From the NCBI GenBank assembly GCA_029378245.1, contig JARKIF010000097.1, forward strand, positions 1 to 64,000: a stretch of 64,000 bases of DNA, read 5' to 3'. The notes under the pieces are model-generated. The model saw only the letters and a list, made by a program, of their open reading frames with translations. It was not told the origin of the DNA and did no database searches. Positions 55,660-64,000 of this stretch are shown here, piece by piece (position 1 is the stretch's first letter; each line of letters opens with the position of its first letter). Source of the stretch: Roridomyces roridus. Its lineage: Eukaryota; Basidiomycota; Agaricomycetes; Agaricales; Mycenaceae. The translations under genes were made by a program, and so were the position numbers.

Positions 55660-57190
55660 CGGAAGGAGTGAATTTCGCGGGGATTTTTCACCGAGAAATG
55701 ACGAGAAATTCGCCCGGTAACGCAGTGAAATTCGCATAAAAAAGGTGAATTTCACAGGGGAAATCAGTCCCAAATGTTCACGTACAAAACTGAGTTTTTC
55801 ACTATACCTGTTCACCCCAACTCTCAGTGAATTTCGCTTGATTTCAACTGGATTAACACTCAGGATTCAGGGGAAGTTCAATTAGAAAAGGCCTAGATTT
55901 CACTCAAGGAATGTGGTGAATGTTACTTGTAATTAGGGTGAAATGATACAAAGATTGTTTACGACACGGGCTGGCCATCCATAACTCAAGCATCCTCCTC
56001 CCCAGAGTCGGGATCCGGGGTCAATTCAGGCAACGACGGTTTACGGGCTATGGTACGGTCAATCAAGGATATATTTGATTCATCGAAGGTACGCACGTGA
56101 AGAAGACTGGCTGGGCGCACGGGGTGTGGACGACAAATTGGGGAATGCACCAACTTATAGTCAGAGTCGTGCGAGGGAGGAATGAGGAAGACGTACCGGG
56201 AGTCAGAGGCCCACTGTATTTGTCATCCTTGGAGCCTCCTCGTCGTTGGCAAGGTTCCTCGGCCCTTCGATCGAGCGGTAAGATACAGAAAAAGTAAGCG
56301 GGTGGACACGCACGAGGTCATTCCGTTTCTCGTCATTCTCTTCACCGGAAAGATTGAGTTTGCAGCAGATACGGTGACCTTGGACATAGTGGGTTGGGGA
56401 ATGGAACCGACAGCGGGGATTTTAGACCGAGCTAGTCAAGAGGTGGAAGCCTCTACGGCGTTGTGTTCACCCCGAGTGTGGGCGAGGACAGCTGTGGATA
56501 ACTTGAGTCAGAGATGCAACAACAAAGCTAAAGAACCACGCACTGCGGAGTTCCCTTACTTGATTCATGTACCCCGGAGGCTCGACAGGTGAGGGCGTCT
56601 TCATTGTTTGAGGGCCTTCTTCAGCTAGGCCTTTTGTCGTTTCTTGAGGAGGAGTGCTTGCGCGGCGGCCGCTTGTCATCGAGAGTGTGTTGAGCGCAAG
56701 CAGACACTGTGCGGCGCCTACTGCTGGAAGGACGAGGTGCGTGTGTGTTTTCCTTGGCGAGACGGGGGATGTGGGGGTGAGAGTGGAGAGGGCGTCGTTG
56801 CGGAGATGAGTGTTAAAGGCTAAGAGTGGAGTAGTCTGTCACATGTGACATCTGATCAAATGACTTCATTCTACTCCACACACCACTTGCCGACGGCCGT
56901 CCTCGCCAACTTGCTCGCCTGGCGACGAGGACAGCTCCTCGATCGTTGGTGGTGACTCCGACAATCTCTAGTAGCAGGATCAATTACTATAGACATACTG
57001 CCAACATTAAATGATCTTCGGTGAAATTCACTAGAAAGGTATAGTGAATTGAGATTTCACCTGAGAATGGGGCGAACACAAAATTTCACCCCTTGCTGTG
57101 AAATTTTTGGTTCACCCAAAAATTCAGTGAAATGTGAAGTTCACGGTGGGTCAGTGTGAAATTCACGTGTTCCGTTTTTCACAGTGATGA
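55660..57190. repeat. Pair of GTGAAATTCAC-motif arrays, inferred transposon ends
   Basis: Two blocks, 55660-55960 and 57020-57190, are dense in gtgaatttcac / gtgaaattcac-like words on both strands. They flank about 1.05 kb that contains intron-like pieces but no gene I can reconstruct. The motif and layout match the element at 48.3-50.0 kb. Exact termini not found. Confidence 0.5.
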
Positions 57191-57595
57191 GCGCACATCC
57201 AGAGACGACGCGTCCTGTGATTGACACAGTGATCGAATTCGAGCAGGTGAAGGAGGCATATTCGTATCTTGACGCACAGCAGCATGTGGGTAAGATTGTC
57301 ATTCGTGTTGCGCAGAGCTGAGCGGGCCTCAATATTCGAACATTGTCATGAACACTGTCTACAAGTATGTACTATCCTTTCTGGAAAAAACCCTCAGGCT
57401 TGCTGAATGCGAGCATGGTCTGGTTTCGTTATATGAATGATGTCCTCCTCAAACCTGCCCGGAACACTCTTTTGATTTCTCCGCTTTCTGCTTGATCCAC
57501 CGTGATCTGTGCGCCTACTTGGACTCTCTTGAGACCATCCGAGTCCGACGCGGGCGTGGATCAGCAAGTTGGTGATAGCCGTAATCGCCGGGAAA

Positions 57596-58258
57596 TAGGG
57601 CTGGGCACCGTAAACGTATCACACGGAATACGGCTCCGTAATACGGACACGGTGCCGTGCCGGGGCCTCTGGTAGCGATGTTCATACGGCCCGTGCTCAA
57701 CACGGCTGTGTGCCGTATTTCCCGTATAAATACGGCCGTTACGGCCGTAATACGGGAATCCTCGGCAATCTCTCTTGAACACTGTTAGCGTGGTAGATTC
57801 GTGTCGGAATTCTCTCACCCGGTGATGTAAACAGGGTGGGCAAGTGGAGAAATGGCTTCCCCTTTAGGTGGGCGGGCTTGCGTGGGCTGGGGCGGGCATC
57901 GTTGATGTTTACGGCAGCCGCCATCAGCGCATCAACGTACCATCAACTATCAAACTCGACGGCGGCAGATAGTTCCACCCCATGTTTTGCACGATGGAGG
58001 GTGGTTATGAGTGCACAGACCCAATCAGTCTGTAGGCACTAATGAATCTGGCGCCCCTTAATCATATTCACGCGAGAAATCATAGAACCCACTGACCATC
58101 AATTTACGGCCGTATTACGGAAATACGGCCGTATCCGGCACCGTGCCGTACCGTCGGCGATATCTGCTGCCATTTTACGGGCCGGAATGTCGCGGCCGTG
58201 TGCCAAAACGGCCGTAATTTCTACGGCCGTGTCCGTTACGGTACGGTGCCCAGCCCTA
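57596..58258. mobile_element. hAT-like MITE with ACGGCCGT motifs, 8-bp TSD
   Basis: Ends TAGGGCTGGGCACCGTA and its complement TACGGTGCCCAGCCCTA; flanked by perfect duplications CCGGGAAA at 57588-57595 and 58259-58266. 663 bp, no coding capacity. Both subterminal regions are saturated with ACGGCCGT and TACGGC/GCCGTA motifs that can fold back. Confidence 0.92.
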
Positions 58259-58565
58259 CCGGGAAAGGATCCACAGCAAAGGAATTCGAAGATGTAGTTG
58301 AACCAAGGTCCGAGGTAGCTCCCACCAGTATGAACCAGAACATTTGAAGCGCGGCGCTTTCGACGAGGATGGCGAGAATACGCTGAATTGAATTGGCAAT
58401 CATTAATCAGCACTGGTTCGGAGGCTTGTGGAAACTTGACCCCCGGGCCACACATACTTACTATCAGATAGGATTCTGGGCTGGCTTTCGCACGCATGAT
58501 GCGATAGACGATCGCAGCTGGGTCAACTTGAGTCACTGGATGGAGTACCACGGAAGGGACTGACC

Positions 58566-59051
58566 CAAGGGGCTTCAAAAATGCGAATTTCTTGTATGGG
58601 GTCTCCAATGTGTGATGTAGACTCCTGGGAGTATATGAAAAATTATTTGAGGCCAATCGGCCCAGCGGTTGTCGAGGAAGAACGAAAAAGATTATTACTA
58701 TATCGGTGGGGAGGGTAGGTACAGCCACTACCAAATACGGTAACTTCATGAGTGAGAGTTGGCGGGAGTTCGATTCAGTGAGCCGGCAAAAGCTTGGAGC
58801 ATTTTTTATTCACTACTTGAACACCTTTTGAGTGGCCTGATAGACTCAACATGCATTATGTACACAGAAAATATATATTCCTTCAACACGGGGGCTCTTG
58901 TGTGGTGTACTGAGGCGATGTTGCCCGGAGATAATGCCTAAAAAGGAAGATCTGATGGCATCAATCATTACGTAGGGAGGGAGGGTCCTTGGACCCTCTG
59001 AAAAAAAAATTGGAAGGTATGTTACATTTTTCTTATCGTTGAAGCCCCTTG
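58566..59051. mobile_element. Short hAT-like MITE, 8-bp TSD, in an intron
   Basis: 13-bp TIRs CAAGGGGCTTCAA / TTGAAGCCCCTTG; flanked by GACTGACC at 58558-58565 and 59052-59059. 486 bp, no gene. On the minus strand, removing it with one duplication leaves a normal intron starting gtcagt and ending gacccag. Confidence 0.88.
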
Positions 59052-59806
59052 GACTGACCAGTGCTGTATAAATTGTTTCTAGTGCCGGCCAGTGGATCAT
59101 TGGACTAGGGCAACGTGAATGGGACAGACTCACGCGAATGAAAACCAGAAAGCCATTTGCGCAGCCGTGGGACCGGGGAGCAGCTGTTGGTTCTGTGATA
59201 CAGCCAATGTTGACCCAACTGATGTTGGAAATGATCTCAGACTTCTTCCAATGAGCAGAACAAGGCTTCGCTCACCGCTGGCGCCCACCACGGCGAGGAA
59301 TGGAAAAATCATAATTGTGCGGTTTCCGCCCCAGACGACCCAAAGACGATAAACCTACCGGGGTTTATATTGGGTGAAATGATACACAGACGTCAACGTA
59401 CCAACAGAAGGTCCCCCAAGAAAATTGACACAAAAAACAATGCTTCCATGACTAGTTCTGTGTGCTCGCCGTTATAAAACTTGGTGGGAGTTCCCAGAGC
59501 AATGAATGCCAGATATCCTCGATAAACGACGATAGTCCAGTGCTTCAAAGCTTTCGATTACAATATGTGGGGAAAGAAAATGTGCAGACTCACAGCAGTT
59601 ACTAAGAGGAAGAGGGCGGTGACTCCGAGGAAGGCCAGGGATGTAAAATTCTGCTTCCTTGAACGACTTTTCCCCGCAAGAGTCCGTCGCGTGGCGAGGA
59701 AGTAGATGTTAGAAATGAAGAGCAGTAAAACTATCCCGTAGAGAAGGCTGACGACGATGAGAGTGGCAAAGTTTACCCGGACGCTGGTGTCGGTGATGCC
59801 CTGCAT

Positions 59807-61481
59807 CTGGATGGGCGGAAAGGAAGGGTGGGAGATGGAGGGAGCGGCTGGGTTCAAATAAGGATCGCCCTGGGAAGGTATCCATGCACACTGTTCATCG
59901 CGGAATCCAGTGATAGATGCCCGATTTCTGCCTTCTGGCGCTGCTGGTCGTGTGTTTGCAGCCCACCCCCATAAGTAGTACGGAGCCCCGGCTTGAAACG
60001 TGATGGTAATCTGTGCACTGACGTCCCCGCTTGCCAACCTTGGTCCTTAACGTGGGAACGGGGAGCGCGTGGTTGTACACGACCCACTACAATGGAAAAA
60101 AAATCCAGCCATAATGTACTCCGCCCGAGGGGACGGTGGCCACAGGTGCTGATGGCCCGAATTGAACCGCAATCCCGTTTGATTTGCTTGTGTGGCTGCC
60201 AGGCTAGTTCGGCATCTCAACAACTAATATTAAATTAGGGATGTGTTCCTGTATGCCATTGAACAGATGGTATTGGTTACACTAGGTCAATTGCGTTCGC
60301 TTTTGATGCACCATCAGTGGCTTGATCGGTTCATGATCAGTAGAGCCAATCACCCATGCAAGACTTGGGGTGCGGGGCCGTTGCAAGCACGGCAGGATAC
60401 GAGAACTTCCAGGGGTTTGAGCAAGGTTTGAGCTTGCCAGATCTGACTGAAAGGCAAGAACAGTGGACAGAGACAAGTTAGGTGTGTGGCTGTGCGCCAA
60501 CTTCAAGTTGGCGTGACGTGACAGATGTGATGATGGTTAGTGATCACTGATCAAGTCACATGACAGTGCACAAAAGGCTGCACACTTTCTGCCACCAGTA
60601 GACGTAGCACTGTAACAATCGCAGCCAGAGCTCACCAAACCCTGTATATTTGTCAAGAAATGACAATGTAAAGGATCTCTCACCCACATGTTTAGGAACC
60701 CATCGCTTCGTAGTCAGATTGTGTGCTTGGCCCACAGAGTAGCTTCACCTGCAGCAGTGCAGGTGGTCCATCAGAGGTCTACAGCAGCAGTGGATCACTG
60801 GAGCCAAATTCCTGTCCAGCAATTCAACTGTGTTGTCCATGGGTATGAGGATACAGATTTGATGAGCATCAGTATCATCACGGAGTTCAACTCATTTTGA
60901 ATGCCACTAATTTTCCTAATTTTCCTGAGGGCTGACATGCACATTGATGCATCCTAAGCTTCAAACGGACCTACATTGCAAAGACCCAGCACCTTTGGTG
61001 AGCCTGGAATGAGCTAATCACCTAAAGCAAGAAGATCAACAATATTATACATACTATTGGATATGGGAGCTCATCTCTGCAGAGTGAAATTCAATTTCAA
61101 CAACCAGAAGTGTACCTGCAAAATACCAGAGGGCTTTGTGAAAAACTGGAGGCTCCAGAGCGAAAGGAAAAATGAGCTGATGGGAGCTGTCAAAATCAGT
61201 GATTGTAGCCGCAAAAAGGAAATGCACAGCCGCCACAATCAAAAGTTGTAATGATCCTAAAAGGTTGCCCAACTTCAAGTTCTGGCCTGACCGAATTTTA
61301 AAAGAACGAAGCAAGTAAGTTCTCGTAACCCTTCTCATAAGCAAGGCCAAGTAGTGGGATTTGGACTCTTTGCACCCTTTGAAGAACACTGAACAGGCAG
61401 TCAAAATAATTGTACGCCTCAATAAATATAAGACATGACATCTATATAATATGCGCACTTGGCGACAATCTTCCTTCCTTC
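59807..61481. other. Intergenic, AT-richer than the rest
   Basis: Base composition turns AT-rich from about 60.5 kb on. No gene recognised; short frames have no family resemblance. Confidence 0.4.
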
Positions 61482-64000
61482 CTACATGTAGACTTCAAAT
61501 TTATTGCCACCAATTACCCCCCGAGACATCAACAACACCTCCTTATTTATATTTGCCAGATCAGCCAATTTCCTTTGAATTTCTGCGGCCTGGGTGGTCT
61601 GCGATGATCTTTCAAAGAGAATGCAAGCCTTTCGCCAAAGTATCTCAGCTCGATCCATTCTTCCTGCCCTCATGGCTAATTCACCCATCTGTGTCATGCA
61701 TTCGGCCCTGCTGCGGTGGATGTCCATTGCGGTAAAACCCTCTAGGGCTACTTGAAACAGGGTTTCCGCAGTTTCATAATTATTCTCTGAAAGCAGCACA
61801 TCCCCTAGACAGCGGAGTGCTTTGTGGATATCCAGTCTGCTTTTATGCCTCACAGAAAGGACCAGATAAATTACAGTGTATCTTGATGTCCATGGAAGGT
61901 CAATGCAGTTCCACAATGTGGTGTCTGCCAATCTTTCTAGTGCATAAAACATCAGTTCTGCACATTGGGAAACCGATGCCTGTAAGCATTCTTCAAACAT
62001 GGTCTTGGCCTGGATCCACTTATGTTGTTTAAGTTGTAGGTTAGCAAGAACTGCCTGGCAAAGATGCAACCCAAGCTGAGATTGAACTCCTCTGAAGTAT
62101 TCTTGGGCAGTGGCAATATTGAGTTCTACATCAGCCTCCCCAAGCTGTCCAATTTCAACATCAATTGTAGCAACATTGAGGGCACCATAGGCCTGATTTT
62201 CCCCGTCCACATCTTCAAGCATGAGTGGAACAAACACATTCCGTGCTTTTAGATATTCTGATTTCAAGCGGTATATTTCCCCTTCTGCCTGTCGGGTATT
62301 GCGGTAGTATGCCCTATGTGGTCCAGATAATTCTGAGGTCTGCCTGGATCTTTGTGGATCAGAAACAGCCTGATTATAGTAGTCTAGTCCCTGAGAGCAC
62401 AGGGCAGAGTATCCAAGTGCACTTGCTTCAGCACCCAGGTTTCCAGATATCTTTGCAAGTCTCTGGGCTTCTGTGGCATCAATTTTGCCTGCATCATATT
62501 GACCACATCTCCAATGTATGTGGGCAATTGATCCCAGGGCTTCCGCCCATGCACCAAGGTCTCCTGCTGTTTTTGCAGTTGCTACAACCTTCTGAAACCA
62601 GGCCATTGCCTGTTTGAAACCATCATCATTATGCCGGCAGTAATATCCACCCAGGGCACGATAAAGTAAGGCTGATGGTTGAGTACAAGTTGAGTAAGAG
62701 ATTGGGAGTTGAAATCAGAAAACACTTACATTCTACTCCAGGGTCATTCGAATACTGTAGACATTCTAGAGCTTGGGAAATCAGAATTTGTGGTGCCTGC
62801 GTTGCCTGGTCTGTTCCCCATGTAAATGCCACGGTGATGTATCCCACTTGAAGTTTGTGATCAGGTTGTTGGGACAACATTTTCTGAACCTGCTCCATAA
62901 TTTTCGGGAGCTCATATTGGGGTTTGAACTTTGAAGTATTGAAGATATACCAAGATGTATTTAATGTGCTGCTTCAAATCTGGATTTTCAGGATACAATC
63001 CCAAATACATCAACTTTATGATATTCCCAGCAATCTGTTGACGTTCTACGGTAAAGACCTTTGCCTCGGGAGATCCACGATATCGTTCATACATAGAGTG
63101 TAGCACGAATATATATGAATATTCGTCAAACTTTGAAAACTGATATTCGCATTCGCACGAATATTGATGGCAAATATTTGTGTATTAGTAAGCAGTATTC
63201 GCGAATATTTGTGAGTGGTGATTATTCAGCTTCAGCACCTCTGAATACTCATTTAAAGTGGGTGGTTGCAAGCTATTTGCAGGTAAAGTGCTATATCAGC
63301 TTCAGGCAGCAGTGTGGGTAGTCTGAAATGTCCTTCCAGCAAGTGCCCAGTGGTGGTAGCTCACAATGGGAATCAAATCTTGACAGATTGACAGAAGGGT
63401 ATGCCAAAATAGACGGATCACTGGGTAAGTGTCATTGTGCATGAAATATGCTATTGACTGATGTGTGTGTACAAGTAACAAGCCGATTTGGCCGAGTGAT
63501 GCCGAGTGATGCCGACGGATCAATCTTCCAAATTGAGCTCTGATATCATGTTGATCAAGTCAGGATTAGCCGACAAATATTTGCGAATATTGACTTTTCC
63601 AAAACCTGATATTCGCATTCGCGCGAATAGCACAGCCACAGCCATTCACGAGTACGAATATTCGTTATTCGCGAATACACAGCCACGAATATTCGTGACA
63701 TTCGCCATTCGTGCTACACCCTAATGGCCTTGTCCAGTGGACCTTTCCAGGTCTTTCTGCACCTCGCATTATGACCTGTAGATTGATGATTAGCACAAGT
63801 TTGATTATTTAATTGTGTAAGGATTTCTTACAATCAATGAAAGATGGTCTATCTGAGTCAGAAGTGCCAGAAATTTCTCAACACCTGTCCGGACAGGAAG
63901 TGGATCCCATGCAGTTTCCAGGTTATCCAAGATAAGAAGACACCTAGATTGTTTCATCAAAGCTTGTATCACACATTTGATTGGATTTTGTTCTGCTTTG
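61482..64000 (-). pseudogene. STAND NTPase with TPR repeats, decayed and interrupted
   Basis: Reading from the window end leftward: Walker B 'CLLILDNLETAWDP' (about 63.94 kb), sensor 'MRGAERPGKVHWTRPL' at 63.73 kb, then an AT-rich element, then 'YERYRGSPEAKVFTVERQQI', 'MEQVQKMLSQQPDHKL', and TPR-type helices ('AWAEALGSIAHIHWRCGQY', 'AECMTQMGELAMRAGRMDRA', 'ACILFERSSQTTQAAEIQRK') to a stop at 61482. The order is that of agaric NB-ARC/STAND proteins with C-terminal TPRs, suspected in heterokaryon incompatibility or defence. Part of the NTPase C-terminal half (expected after 'WTRPF') is missing, a one-base shift lies near 62925 between 'LQYFKVQT' and 'QYELPKIM', and the gene runs off the window. 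Codon use is AT-richer than in upstream genes. Confidence 0.7.
63094..63723. mobile_element. AT-rich MITE with CGAATATTCG motifs
   Basis: Ends TAGAGTGTAGCACGAAT and (complemented) TAGGGTGTAGCACGAAT form 17-bp TIRs with one mismatch. About 630 bp with many gaatattcg and attcgcgaat words near both ends; no gene. The TAGRG tip resembles hAT elements, but flanking octamers (TTCATACA and ATGGCCTT) do not match, so the flanks were rearranged after insertion or the insertion was a recombination product. Confidence 0.75.

Larger units (their letters stand above)
57394..59806 (-). pseudogene. Seven-helix membrane protein gene broken by two transposons
   Basis: From ATG 59806 ('MQGITDTSVRVNFATLIVVS') exons spell a multi-pass protein: 'SLLYGIVLLLFISNIYFLA', 'LAFLGVTALFLLVTA', 'HWTIVVYRGYLAFIALG', 'VMEALFFVSIFLGDLLL', 'VYRLWVVWGGNRTIMIFPFL', 'AQMAFWFSFANNLYSTG', then 'AAIVYRIMRAKASPESYL', 'ILVESAALQMFWFILVGAT', and 'ITAITNLLIHARVGLGW' to the stop at 57394. 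This is a large uncharacterised membrane family of mushrooms. An hAT-like element (57596-58258) splits the last exon after 'FAVDPF', and a second element (58566-59051) enlarges one intron from about 47 to about 540 nt. Without removal of the first element the frame stops within it, so the helix-7 region is lost. Confidence 0.75.

Noticed and set aside
63094..63723. An 8-bp target duplication for the AT-rich element
   Set aside because: The flanking octamers differ, and shifting the boundaries by a few bases gives no match, so none is claimed.

Overview
This is nuclear DNA of a mushroom-forming basidiomycete (Agaricomycetes; a Mycena-like genome would fit, but species is an inference). Reasons: genes split by many 45-60 nt GT-AG introns, F-box proteins, a DUF6593 protein, an NRPS-like adenylate-forming reductase, Kre9/Knh1-like small secreted proteins, a BCS1-like AAA ATPase, a STAND/TPR protein of the mushroom type, and many small DNA transposons. 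Layout. 1-3.5 kb: gene-poor, with a ~0.7 kb sequence present twice in direct orientation; one copy carries a MITE and the other shows the empty site. 3.5-9.7 kb: DUF6593 protein, two F-box proteins (one with ankyrin repeats), a frameshifted Kre9/Knh1-like gene and a cyanovirin-N-homology secreted protein. 10.2-16.3 kb: first copy of an adenylation-thiolation-reductase gene (AFR1, minus strand); one intron holds a 2.3 kb transposon inserted exactly over the 3' splice site. 17.2-20.5 kb: two intact Kre9/Knh1-like genes and one decayed copy. 21.6-22.5 kb: a secreted-type protein made almost wholly of a minisatellite repeat. 23.8-28.7 kb: two tandem aldo-keto reductases separated by an intron-bearing tRNA-Gly and a 1.1 kb inverted-repeat element. 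29.2-35.2 kb: two HD-domain (cyanamide-hydratase-like) genes pointing outward on either side of the PP2A B55 subunit gene. 35.5-42.7 kb: a bestrophin, then AFR2 (plus strand), the intact paralogue of AFR1. 43-48 kb: a one-TM protein, an AA10 (chitin-binding type 4) LPMO, an F-box remnant and a BCS1-like ATPase whose C-terminus is out of frame unless an extra intron is used. 48.2-57.2 kb: two elements with inverted arrays of GTGAAATTCAC-like motifs, with an F-box gene and an NmrA-like oxidoreductase between them. 57.4-59.8 kb: a seven-helix membrane protein gene broken by two separate small hAT-like insertions, each with a perfect 8-bp target duplication. 61.5-64 kb: a decayed STAND NTPase/TPR gene with another AT-rich element inside it. 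How it fits together (inference): the duplicated AFRs (acid to aldehyde), the AKRs (aldehyde to alcohol) and the HD hydrolase-like enzymes look like a partly duplicated, partly mirror-image biosynthetic neighbourhood for a small aromatic or amino-acid-derived metabolite, interrupted by housekeeping genes (PP2A B55, tRNA). No product can be read from sequence. All splice junctions were placed by eye from GT-AG sites, frame and paralogue comparison; none is confirmed by RNA data.
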